This document shows, piece by piece, positions 10,547 to 18,833 of a DNA stretch of 64,000 bases. This DNA comes from CAZDQL01 sp964507325 (lineage in GTDB: Bacteria > Planctomycetota > UBA1135 > GCA-002686595). Where the stretch lies: positions 11,462 through 75,461 of the forward strand of contig CAZDQL010000022.1 in NCBI GenBank assembly GCA_964507325.1. The letters are read 5' to 3'. Below the pieces are notes generated by a model, which saw only the letters and a list, made by a program, of their open reading frames with translations, made no database searches and had not been told where the DNA came from. Position numbers and translations under genes: made by a program. The first letter of the stretch is position 1. Each line of letters starts with the position of its first letter.

Positions 10547-13500
10547 ATGACCATGCGACTCCCCTCAATTCTCAAATGTGGACTGGCCCTCCCGGCCGCG
10601 CTCCTCCTCACTGCCGGCCTCGCCCACGCCCAGACCGACCTCTCGGGGAACATCTCCGACGACACCACCGGGCCGCTCTTGAGCGGGCAGGTGTACCACA
10701 TCGTTTCGAGCGTCACGGTCCCGGAAGGGAAGACGCTCACCATGCAGTCCGGTGTGATCGTCAAGGCCTACGCCTCCCAGTACTTCTACGTGCGAGGCAC
10801 CCTGCTCGGCTACGGGGCTGCGGGCAGCGGGATCGTGCTCACCTCGATCCTGGATGACAGCGCCGGCGGCGACACCAACGGGGACGGCCCCTCCTCGGGC
10901 TCCCCGGGGGACTGGAGAGGGCTCCACTTCTACGCCACTGCCGCTGCCTGCGACCTCGACTACGTCACCGTGCGCTACTCGGGAACTGCGGGCACCCCGG
11001 GGATCGAGTTGCGAGGAACGAGCCCGAGTTTCGACAACTGCACCATCCGCGACTGTCTCAATGACGGTCTCGACCTGAACGGGCTGGACATGGGGGTCAG
11101 CGTCAGCAACTGCGCCTTCTTGGACAACGGTCGCTACGCCGTAGCCAACGTCCCGCTTCAGGAGGTGCCGGGATTCACGAACAACAGCGCCTCGGGGAAC
11201 ACCAGCGGCAACTACCTGCGCATCACCAGTTTCACGCCCTCCTCGAACCTCGTGATCGGGACCCAGAACGTTCTCGGCGGCGCGCTCGTGACGACGGGCT
11301 CGATCACCGTCCCGGCCACCTTCGACCTGACGTTGGAGGCGGGCGTCGTCATGAAGTGGGCCTCAGGCGCGTCCCTCTACCTGCACGGGACACTGACCTG
11401 CCCGGGCACGAGCTCGGAGCCCGTGGTCTTCACGGCGATGGAGGACGACGATCACGGCGGAGACACCAATCTCGATGGGCCCTCCAGCGGTGCACCCGGG
11501 AGCTGGCGTGGGCTCTACTTCTACGCCGATGGTGATGGGTCTTCGCTCACCGAGACGATCGTGCGCTACGGCGGAACCAGTGGTGCCGCTGGAATCGAGC
11601 TCAACGGCACTGAAATCACCCTGGACGACTGCACCATCCGCGACTGCCTCTACGATGGCCTCGACCTCAATGGTGGTTCAGTTGGCACCACGGTCAGTGG
11701 CTGCTCCTTCGTCGACAACGGGCGCTACGCCGTGGCGAGCGTGCCCATGGACGCCGTCCCGGATTTCTCGGGCAACAGCGCCTCGGGAAACGCCAGCGGT
11801 GACTTCCTGAGGGTCACGGTTCCCAGCCCCACGGCGAGCCTCACCCTCGATCCGGATTCGATCCTGGGGGGGGCCCTGGTCATGACCACGAGTTGCACGG
11901 TGGGTGCGGGGATCACGCTGAACCTGAACCCGGGCGTCATCACCAAGTGGCCCGCTGGCGCTTCTGTGTACCTGCACGGGACGCTGATCACCAACGGCAC
12001 CTCCGCGGAGCCGGTGGTCTTCACTGTCTTCGCGGACGACGATCATGGCGGAGACACCAATCTCGACGGGCCGTCCAGCGGCACACCCGGTAGCTGGCGT
12101 GGGCTCTACTTCTACTCCGACGCCGATGGATCCGCGCTCACCGAGACGATCGTACGCTATGGAGGAACCAGTGGTGCCGCCGGAATCGAGCTCGTCGGCG
12201 CCGATGTCACCCTGGACAACTGCACCATCCGCGACGGTCTCTACGATGGCCTCGATCTCAATGTCAGCACGGTGGGCGCTACGATCAGCGGCTGCTCCAT
12301 CGTCGACAACGGGCGCTACGCCGTGAACAGCGTGGCCCTGGACGCCGTACCGGGATTCTCGGGCAACAGCGCCTCTGGCAACGCCTCGGGCGACTACATG
12401 CGAGTCACTGCTCCCAGTCCCAGCGACGACCTGATCCTCGACACGGATTCGATTCTCGAGGGTGTTCTGGTCATGACCACTTCTAGCACGATTTCCAGTG
12501 GCATCACGCTGACGATGAACCCTGGGGTCGTGACCAAGTGGCCCACTGGGGCCACTGTCTACGTTCACGGAGAGCTGAACGTGCTCGGGGACGTGGAAGA
12601 CCCGGTGGTCTTCACCTCCTTCTACGACGACGAGATCGGCGGCGACACCGACATGGGCGGCGGGCCCCCCGTGGCGGGCGATTGGCGTGGGCTGCACATC
12701 TACGCCGGCGCCACGGGGATCATCCAGCACGCACTCGTGCGCTACACGGGCACGGCGGGGACTGCCGGCGTCACCACGTACTCGCCAGCGCTGGCGCTGA
12801 CGGACGTGCGTGTGGATCACGGGGCGGCCGAGGGCTTCGAGCTGCACGAGGCTCCCTCCGTCGCGCAGCGCCTGTGCGCCTACAACTGCGCTACCCAGGG
12901 CATCAGGCTGCAAGCGGGTGCTTTCACCCTGCGCCAGGCGACCTGCGTCGCCTGCGGAGTCGACGGGATCCTCAAGAGCGGCACCTTCACGGGGCCCGTG
13001 AAGGACTGCATCGCCTGGAACAACACCTCCAACTTCACCGGGTTCGCCGCCGGCGAGCTGCGCTACTCGAACGGCTCGGCGACCCACGCCGGCAGTGACG
13101 GGAACATCGATACCGATCCCTGGTTCGTGGACGAGGTCGGCGGCGATCTGCACCTCGAGATCTTCTCCCCCTGCGTGGACGCGGGAGATCCGACCTCGCC
13201 GCTCGATCCGGACCTCACCCGTGCGGACATGGGTGCCTTCTACTACAACAGCTGTCGGCCGCAGCGCTTCTGCGAGAGCAAGACGAACTCCCTGGGCTGC
13301 ACTCCCGCGATCGACTGGTCGGGCTACGGCAGCCTGACCGGTTCGGACACCCTCTACATCACGGCCAACCAGGTCTTGGGCCAGACCACGGGCTACCTCC
13401 TCTGGGGCCTGACCCCCAACCCGCCGGGGGCGAGCACCGGCGGCTACACCGTCATCGGGACGAGTCGCTACGGGCTGCGCCTGTGCATGCTGCAACCCGA

Positions 13501-13705
13501 GATGAGCTCGGCGCTGAACTCGGGGGGCAACACGGGAGCGTGCGACGGGACGTTCAACTTCCACTTCTCGCAAGCCCTGATGAGCTCCTACGGGTTGACC
13601 ACCGGGACGAGCGTGTACGCGCAGTACATCTACTCCGACCCGGCGCACCCCGACGGGAGCGGCTACGGCTACACCGACGCCATCGCCTTCACGCTTTGCC
13701 CCTGA
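10547..13705 (+). CDS. Secreted right-handed beta-helix repeat protein
   Basis: A 1052-residue exported protein with a signal peptide ending near LAHAQ (residue 29). Residues about 40-750 are 197-residue repeats, each with VTVPxGxTLTxxxGVxxKW, GGDTNxDGPSSG, WRGLxFY, TVRYGGT and CTIRDxLYDGLDLN. These are parallel beta-helix (pectate-lyase-fold, NosD-like) features. A further helix section follows to about 890, then a C-terminal domain of about 150 residues with several cysteines. It is probably a surface adhesin or polysaccharide-binding protein; no catalytic triad of a lyase was identified. The start could also be ATG 10553. Confidence 0.87.
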   Translation: MTMRLPSILKCGLALPAALLLTAGLAHAQTDLSGNISDDTTGPLLSGQVYHIVSSVTVPEGKTLTMQSGVIVKAYASQYFYVRGTLLGYGAAGSGIVLTSILDDSAGGDTNGDGPSSGSPGDWRGLHFYATAAACDLDYVTVRYSGTAGTPGIELRGTSPSFDNCTIRDCLNDGLDLNGLDMGVSVSNCAFLDNGRYAVANVPLQEVPGFTNNSASGNTSGNYLRITSFTPSSNLVIGTQNVLGGALVTTGSITVPATFDLTLEAGVVMKWASGASLYLHGTLTCPGTSSEPVVFTAMEDDDHGGDTNLDGPSSGAPGSWRGLYFYADGDGSSLTETIVRYGGTSGAAGIELNGTEITLDDCTIRDCLYDGLDLNGGSVGTTVSGCSFVDNGRYAVASVPMDAVPDFSGNSASGNASGDFLRVTVPSPTASLTLDPDSILGGALVMTTSCTVGAGITLNLNPGVITKWPAGASVYLHGTLITNGTSAEPVVFTVFADDDHGGDTNLDGPSSGTPGSWRGLYFYSDADGSALTETIVRYGGTSGAAGIELVGADVTLDNCTIRDGLYDGLDLNVSTVGATISGCSIVDNGRYAVNSVALDAVPGFSGNSASGNASGDYMRVTAPSPSDDLILDTDSILEGVLVMTTSSTISSGITLTMNPGVVTKWPTGATVYVHGELNVLGDVEDPVVFTSFYDDEIGGDTDMGGGPPVAGDWRGLHIYAGATGIIQHALVRYTGTAGTAGVTTYSPALALTDVRVDHGAAEGFELHEAPSVAQRLCAYNCATQGIRLQAGAFTLRQATCVACGVDGILKSGTFTGPVKDCIAWNNTSNFTGFAAGELRYSNGSATHAGSDGNIDTDPWFVDEVGGDLHLEIFSPCVDAGDPTSPLDPDLTRADMGAFYYNSCRPQRFCESKTNSLGCTPAIDWSGYGSLTGSDTLYITANQVLGQTTGYLLWGLTPNPPGASTGGYTVIGTSRYGLRLCMLQPEMSSALNSGGNTGACDGTFNFHFSQALMSSYGLTTGTSVYAQYIYSDPAHPDGSGYGYTDAIAFTLCP
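10673..12830 (+). repeat. 591-bp tandem coding repeats in the beta-helix gene
   Basis: Unit junctions at about 11264, 11855 and 12446 are exactly 591 bp apart (197 codons). The units 11264-11854 and 11855-12445 share long stretches at the DNA level, including synonymous positions, while the first and last units are more diverged. This pattern implies recent duplication or gene conversion of the middle units. Confidence 0.85.
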
Positions 13706-13723
13706 TGCCGGAGCGCGCGCATG

Positions 13724-14275
13724 TCAGTCGGCCAGCAGCACGCGCCCGCTGCCCTCGCGCAGCCGCGCGCACAGGCGCTCCCAGCGCTTGGCGGCGGTGC
13801 CCGGGGTCAGACCCAGACTGCGCCCCACGTCATCGAAGGGCAGGCGCTCGAGTCCGCGCAGCATGACCAGCAGGCGGTCCTCTTCGGGCAGCGTCTCGAC
13901 GCGCTCGAGGAAGGCCGCCAGCTGGTCGTCCCGCGCCACGTGTCCCGTGACGCTGGTCGCCTCGTCGGGCAGTCGCGCCAGGCCGCCGGTGGTCAACCAC
14001 TCCCGCCCCGGGCCGGCTCTTCCCCTGTCCACCCGCTGCAGGGCGCCCAGCAGGACGTTCTTGGCGATGCCGAAGATCCAGGCCCGGAAGTCGCCGAGCT
14101 CGGAGTCGAAGCTCTCGCGACCCGCGTAGGCCCGACAGGCCACCTCCTGCAGCACGTCCTCGGGGTCCAGATCCGCGCGCAGGGGCGCCCACACGTGCAG
14201 GCTGATCCAGGAGAAGAGGGCGGGGGCCACGTCGCGGTAGAGAGCGTCGAAGCCGTTGGAGGGGGCCGCAGGCAT
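13724..14275 (-). CDS. ECF-type RNA polymerase sigma factor
   Basis: A 183-residue sigma-70 family protein with region 2 (FDALYRDVAPALFSW, then DLDPEDVLQEVACRAY and FRAWIFGIAKNVL) and region 4 (LPEEDRLLVMLRGLERLPFDDVGRSLGLTPGTAAKRW). It lacks regions 1 and 3, as expected for ECF sigma factors. ATG 14275 is preferred because GGAGG lies 7 bases upstream; the frame reaches 14296. It is divergent from the kinase-FGE gene at 14356. In Planctomycetes, ECF factors next to Ser/Thr kinases are thought to be controlled by phosphorylation instead of an anti-sigma factor. No anti-sigma gene is present here, which agrees with that idea. Confidence 0.9.
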   Translation of the reverse strand: MPAAPSNGFDALYRDVAPALFSWISLHVWAPLRADLDPEDVLQEVACRAYAGRESFDSELGDFRAWIFGIAKNVLLGALQRVDRGRAGPGREWLTTGGLARLPDEATSVTGHVARDDQLAAFLERVETLPEEDRLLVMLRGLERLPFDDVGRSLGLTPGTAAKRWERLCARLREGSGRVLLAD

Positions 14276-14355
14276 GCGTGACCTCCAGCCTACCAACCCG
14301 ATCGCGACCGGGTCGGGTGCATCGCCTTCCTGGCTGTCCTGGGTAGACTCCGGCC

Positions 14356-16869
14356 ATGGATGAGTCCGGCCGGAGCGCCCTGCTGGCCTTCGTCGCCCGC
14401 TTCGTCGCCGATCGACGCGAGGGGCGTGTCGCCCCCCTGGCCGACTACCTGGCGCGCTTCCCTGGTGCGGAGCGCGAGGTCGCGGCGGAGTACCTACGGG
14501 CCCGAGACAACGGCGGCCCGGCCGGCGACGGGGGCCCCGAGAGCGCGGATCCGGACGAGCGGCGAATCGCGGACTACCGCCTCGAGCGCGAGCTCGGTCG
14601 GGGCGGGCAAGGTGTGGTCTGGCTGGCCTCCGACACGCGCCTCACGCGACAGGTGGCGCTCAAGGTCATCCCACTCGGCACCGGGAGTACCGGTCCGCCG
14701 CCGCGTCTGTTGCGCGAGGCCCTCGCCACCGCCAGCCTCGAGCACCCCGCCTTCTGCACCGTCTACGACGTGGGCGCCGATGAGCACTCGGCCTGGATCG
14801 CCATGCGCTACGTCGAGGGGGTGTCGCTCGGCGAGTGGGCCGACGCAAGGCGTGACAGCCCGGACTTCTTGCGCCAGCTCCTGATCCTCGTAGGCGAGGT
14901 GGCCCGAGCCCTGCACTTCGCCCATCAGGCGGGGGTGGTGCACCGCGACGTGAAGCCGAGCAACGTCCTGGTCACCGCCGACGATCAGGTCGTCGTGCTC
15001 GACCTGGGCGTGGCGTTGCTCGAGCAGGGAGCTGCGCCGTTGACCCTCACCGGGGATGCTCTCGGCACGCCCGCCTACATCGCCCCCGAAGCCCTGATCT
15101 CCACGGAGGGCCGCGCCGGCCCGCAGGCGGACGTCTGGGGGCTGGGGGTGACCCTCTACCAGACCCTCAGTGGGCGGCTGCCCTTCGATGCTCCCACCCG
15201 CGCGGGCATCACGCGCGCCATCCTGGATGAGGAACCCGAGGACCTGCGCCGCCTCGGCGTGCCCCGCGATCCGGCGCTGGTCGTCCACACCTGCCTCCAC
15301 AAGGAGCTCGACCAGCGCTATCGGGACGCGGGGGAGTTGGCGGACGAGCTGGAGCGCGCCGCCCAGGGCAGCGCCGTGCGTGCGCGTCCGATCGGGCCCC
15401 TGAGCCGGGTCGCGCGCTGGAGTCGGCGCAATCCGCGCTTCGCCGGCACGATCGCCGTCTTCGCGGTGCTCTTGACCGCTGTCGCCGTGGTCTCCCTGGC
15501 GCTCTACCTGGAGACCTCGCGCACCCTGAAGGAGAAGGAGGAGCTGGTCCTCGAGCTCTCCCAGTCCACCGACCACGTGCTCGTGCGGCAGCTCCTGGCG
15601 GACGAGCGCCGGCTCTGGCCAGCGGTCCCCCAACGGCTGCAACGCATCGACCAGTGGCTGACCGACGCGCGCGGGCTGTTGGGACGCGAGTCGAGCCACC
15701 GTGTGCAGCGAGCGCAGCTCGTGGCCCGCTTGGAGCAGTTCTCGGAGGTCGACTCCGGATCGCTCGAACGGGCGGACGACGCGTGGAAGCTGAGCAAGCT
15801 GGACGAGCTCCTGGCTTCGGTGGTCGACCTGCCCGCCGCCCTCGAGCGCGTCGAGGCCCGGCGGCTCTTCGCCTCCGAGCTGGAGCGGCGCACGGTCACC
15901 GACCACGCCGAGGCCTGGGCCAGGGCAGTGCGCGGGGTGAGCGAGGATCCTCGTTTCGCCGGTTTCGCCCTCACACCCCAGGTGGGTCTGATTCCCCTCG
16001 GATCCGACCCGCTCAGCGGCTTGCAGGAGTTCGCCCACCTGGCGAGCGGCCCCCCGGCCCGACGCCGCACGGGGGGCAGCGAGATCGTGTGCGAGGAGGG
16101 TCGCGGTTTGGTGTTGATACTGGTGCCGGGGGGGAACGTGCAGTCCGGCGCCGTGTTGGAGGGTCCTGGGCGCGTCGACCCGCTGCTCTCCAAGTGGGAA
16201 GTGGGGCTTCTCGAACACCGCCTCGAGCCCTTCCTGATCAGCAAGTACGAGATGACCCAGGAGCAGTGGCAGCGCCACACGGGCAAGAACCCCGCGGCCT
16301 ACGGCCAGTCCCATCCGCTGGAGTCGCGACGCAGGCCAGTGGAGCAGGTCGGATGGGCCGAGTGTCGCACCGTGCTGGGCCAACTCGACCTCGCCCTGCC
16401 CTCCGAGGCTCGCTGGGAGCACGCGGCTCGCAGCGGGACGGAGAGCATCTGGTACACCGGCGACGAGGTGACCTCCATCCGAGGTCACGCCAACCTGGCC
16501 GACGCCACCGCCAAGGAGATGTTCGTCGAGGCGCACGGAGAGACGACCACGCCCTTCGAGGATTGGCTCACCGACGGCAGCTACGGGCCGAGCCGCGTGG
16601 GCACCTACGACCCCAACCCCTTCGGTCTGCACGACGTGATGGGCAACGTCGCCGAGTGGACGACCGGGGGGCAGTTGTGGCCCGGCGACTCCGAGTCGAG
16701 GCGCGAACGCGGCGAGGCTCAGGGCGATCCCTACATGGCGATCGCACGGGGAGGTTCCTTCCAGCAGCTCGCGCCCACTGCTCGCTCCGCGGCGCGCGAG
16801 GGCTACTCGACCAACGCCACCAGCCCGCGGGTGGGGGTGCGACCCGTGCGATCGTTGCGCAGCCGCTAG
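14356..16869 (+). CDS. Ser/Thr protein kinase fused to formylglycine-generating-enzyme-like domain
   Basis: An 837-residue membrane protein. Kinase domain residues 74-330: glycine loop GRGGQG 81-86, ATP lysine K103, HRD at 196-198, and DLG at 216-218 in place of DFG. A transmembrane helix lies at about 363-384. A helical linker then leads to a sulfatase-modifying/FGE-like domain (about 590-830) with EMTQEQW, LPSEARWEHAARSG, FGLHDVMGNVAEW and ARGGSF. In such fusions the FGE-like part is generally regarded as a sensing or binding module outside the membrane and not as a sulfatase activator. The kinase probably signals to the divergent ECF sigma factor at 13724-14275. Confidence 0.92.
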   Translation: MDESGRSALLAFVARFVADRREGRVAPLADYLARFPGAEREVAAEYLRARDNGGPAGDGGPESADPDERRIADYRLERELGRGGQGVVWLASDTRLTRQVALKVIPLGTGSTGPPPRLLREALATASLEHPAFCTVYDVGADEHSAWIAMRYVEGVSLGEWADARRDSPDFLRQLLILVGEVARALHFAHQAGVVHRDVKPSNVLVTADDQVVVLDLGVALLEQGAAPLTLTGDALGTPAYIAPEALISTEGRAGPQADVWGLGVTLYQTLSGRLPFDAPTRAGITRAILDEEPEDLRRLGVPRDPALVVHTCLHKELDQRYRDAGELADELERAAQGSAVRARPIGPLSRVARWSRRNPRFAGTIAVFAVLLTAVAVVSLALYLETSRTLKEKEELVLELSQSTDHVLVRQLLADERRLWPAVPQRLQRIDQWLTDARGLLGRESSHRVQRAQLVARLEQFSEVDSGSLERADDAWKLSKLDELLASVVDLPAALERVEARRLFASELERRTVTDHAEAWARAVRGVSEDPRFAGFALTPQVGLIPLGSDPLSGLQEFAHLASGPPARRRTGGSEIVCEEGRGLVLILVPGGNVQSGAVLEGPGRVDPLLSKWEVGLLEHRLEPFLISKYEMTQEQWQRHTGKNPAAYGQSHPLESRRRPVEQVGWAECRTVLGQLDLALPSEARWEHAARSGTESIWYTGDEVTSIRGHANLADATAKEMFVEAHGETTTPFEDWLTDGSYGPSRVGTYDPNPFGLHDVMGNVAEWTTGGQLWPGDSESRRERGEAQGDPYMAIARGGSFQQLAPTARSAAREGYSTNATSPRVGVRPVRSLRSR

Positions 16870-16898
16870 CTCCCCGCTCGGTCCGCGCAGAAGCGCGC

Positions 16899-16934
16899 GA
16901 ACGGCGCTCCGGAGTGTGCTCCGCAGCGCCGTTC
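16899..16934. terminator. Long GC-rich hairpin downstream of the kinase gene
   Basis: Arms GAACGGCGCT and AGCGCCGTTC pair fully. After one C-C mismatch, a further CGGAG/CTCCG stem closes on a TGTG loop. It lies 30 bp past the kinase stop codon. No T-run follows on either strand, so it is a candidate pause or mRNA-end hairpin, not a classical intrinsic terminator. Confidence 0.5.
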
Positions 16935-16954
16935 GATGGAGCGGTCGCTGGGAA

Positions 16955-17098
16955 GATCAGCTGAACGGGATCGACCCATAGCGCGATCGTGTCGCCGCCG
17001 GTGGCGAAGGTCAGCTTGAACACGATCTTGGAGACTTGGTCGATGTTGGAGCTCGTCACCGTGGCCGAGTTGCCGCCGACGGCAACCGGAGATGGCGC
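16955..17098 (-). pseudogene. Relic of a LamG/PEP-CTERM-like exported protein
   Basis: One minus-strand frame reads PSPVAVGGNSATVTSSNIDQ and then VSKIVFKLTFATGG followed by DTIALWVDPVQ. The pattern of a GGDT-I-LWVDP strand after an SxIDQVSKI strand is familiar from the LamG-like region of exported planctomycete and verrucomicrobial PEP-CTERM-type proteins. Upstream and downstream the frame turns into arginine-rich nonsense, and no start, signal peptide or C-terminal anchor is present. It looks like a decayed fragment. The assignment rests on motif memory only. Confidence 0.35.
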
Positions 17099-17405
17099 CT
17101 GAGGACGGGCGCGCTCACGGCGCGCTACGCCCGGCGCGTACGCGAGCCGGCCGATGCGACGGGCTGCGTCTGACCCGGTCTTTCTGCCAGCACCGGCCAA
17201 CTGGGGCGATTCCGGCTCGCCGCTGGTGAGGGAGGTGGGCTCGCTCCCTGTCGTTTTGTCGTTGTCCGGTCGTGGTCAGCGAGGTATCACGCATGCGGCA
17301 GGGTCATTCCATGCACCAGGTGGCAATAGCGATCGAGAGAGAGACCGCACGGCGCTTGCGGCGTGTGGAGTGCCGGCTGAACGACCGTCGGCACCAGGAG
17401 ACCTC

Positions 17406-18833
17406 GTGAGTGAGTCCTCCCTCTGCCTGCTGAACGATCGCCCCGTCGCGGTCTCGCCGGGCGACCCCAGGTCGGCCCTGGCCTGGCTGCGGGAGACGCG
17501 CGGCGCGACCGGCGCCAAGGAGGGGTGCGGCGAAGGGGAGTGCGGCGCCTGTGCCGTGCTGCTCGGCGAGGTCACCGTGGGCGGGCGCGTGCGCTACCGG
17601 GCGGTGGCGTCCTGCCTGCTGCCGATCGCCGAGCTCGCCGGGCGGCACCTGGTGACGATCGAGGGGCTCGATCCGCCGGCGGGGCTCAATCCGATCCAGC
17701 AAGCGCTGGTCGCGGCCGGCGCGCCCCAGTGCGGCTTCTGCTTCCCGGGGATCGTGGTGGCGCTGACCGGGTTCTTCCTGGCGAGCCAAGAGCTCTCGGA
17801 GGAGCGGGCGCTCGTCGCCCTCGACGGCAACATCTGCCGCTGTACCGGCTACGCTGCGATCCGCCGGGCGGTCGCCGGGCTCTGCCGCACCCACGGCCCC
17901 TCCCTCGCGGCGGCGAGCGACCGCGTGGCGGAGCTCGCGGCCGCGGGATTCGTGCCGGCCTCCTTCGTCGAGGCGCCCGCGCGCCTCTCCTCGGTCGAGG
18001 CCCAGGGCGCAGAGGAGCCCGGGACCGCGGCTCCGGTTCTCATCGGCGGCGGGACCGATCTCCTCGTCCAGGAGCCCGACCTGCTCGCCGGTGGGCCGGC
18101 CGTCCACCTCTCCCGTCGGCCGGAGCTCCGAGGCATCGAGCGCGAGCCGGATCACGTGCGGATCGGTGGCGGCGTGACGATCGAGGAACTGGGGAGCGAC
18201 CCCCTCTTCCGCGAGCTGGTGCCCGCGGCGCCGGAGATCGTCGCGCGCTTCGGCTCGACCCTGATCCGCAACCGCGCCACGGTCGCCGGCAACCTCGTCA
18301 ACGCGTCACCGATCGGCGACGTGACCGTGCTCCTCCTGGCGCTGGAGGCCGAGCTCCTGCTCGTCGACGGCGGCGCTCGGCGCGCGCTGCCCCTCGGCGA
18401 GTTCTATCGGGGCTACAAGCAGCTCGCCCGCGAACCGGGGGAGTGGATCGAAGCGGTGCGGGTGCCCGCGCGGGTGGCTCGGGACGCCGTGAGCTTCGAG
18501 AAGATCTCGCAGCGGCACACCCTGGACATCGCCGCAGTCAACTCGGCGGCCCGCGCCACGCTCGACGGGGGAGTGGTGCGAGACCTGACGCTGGCCATCG
18601 GCGGCGTGGCCCCGATCCCGCTCGTCGCCGGCCGCACGGCCCGCTGTCTGACGGGCCGGCCCCTCGACGCGGCGGCGATCCGCGAGGCGGCGCAGGTGCT
18701 CGCCGAGGAGATCGCGCCCATCGACGACGTGCGGGGTTCCGCCGCCTACAAGCGCGAGCTGGCGCGACGGCTGCTCGTGGCCCACGCGCTGCGCTTCGCG
18801 CCCGACAGGCTGCGCTTCGAGGAGGTGGTATGA
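17406..18833 (+). CDS. xdhA: Xanthine dehydrogenase small subunit (2Fe-2S/FAD)
   Basis: Electron-transfer subunit of a two-subunit molybdenum hydroxylase, like Rhodobacter XdhA (about 460 residues; here 475). N-terminal plant-type 2Fe-2S cluster: C41, C46, C49 and C70. Second cluster: C109, C112, C144 and C146 (CGFC and CRCTGY). FAD domain from about residue 185: LIGGGTDLLVQ, FGSTLIRNRATVAGNL. Electrons taken at the molybdenum site pass through the clusters and FAD to NAD+. GTG 17406 was chosen because GGAG lies 7-10 bases upstream and the FeS domain starts there; the frame is open to 17154. It is the first gene of the purine operon and overlaps xdhB by ATGA. Confidence 0.93.
   Translation: MSESSLCLLNDRPVAVSPGDPRSALAWLRETRGATGAKEGCGEGECGACAVLLGEVTVGGRVRYRAVASCLLPIAELAGRHLVTIEGLDPPAGLNPIQQALVAAGAPQCGFCFPGIVVALTGFFLASQELSEERALVALDGNICRCTGYAAIRRAVAGLCRTHGPSLAAASDRVAELAAAGFVPASFVEAPARLSSVEAQGAEEPGTAAPVLIGGGTDLLVQEPDLLAGGPAVHLSRRPELRGIEREPDHVRIGGGVTIEELGSDPLFRELVPAAPEIVARFGSTLIRNRATVAGNLVNASPIGDVTVLLLALEAELLLVDGGARRALPLGEFYRGYKQLAREPGEWIEAVRVPARVARDAVSFEKISQRHTLDIAAVNSAARATLDGGVVRDLTLAIGGVAPIPLVAGRTARCLTGRPLDAAAIREAAQVLAEEIAPIDDVRGSAAYKRELARRLLVAHALRFAPDRLRFEEVV

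Larger units (their letters stand above)
16870..17405. other. Intergenic stretch with hairpin and gene relic, upstream of the purine operon
   Basis: 536 bases without an intact gene. It holds a strong inverted repeat at 16899-16934 and a minus-strand protein relic at about 16955-17098. The remaining 300 bases before xdhA must contain the operon promoter. I could not identify convincing -35/-10 boxes or an operator, and saw no tRNA. Confidence 0.6.

Noticed and set aside
11678..13648. 656-residue minus-strand open frame
   Set aside because: Antisense to the beta-helix gene; arginine/valine-rich, repeats only because the sense strand repeats, no start site or domain. GC-rich shadow.
17525..18829. 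Upstream extension of xdhB to 17525
   Set aside because: The extension is the wrong frame of xdhA; the true start is ATG 18830 in the ATGA overlap, where the Moco domain begins.
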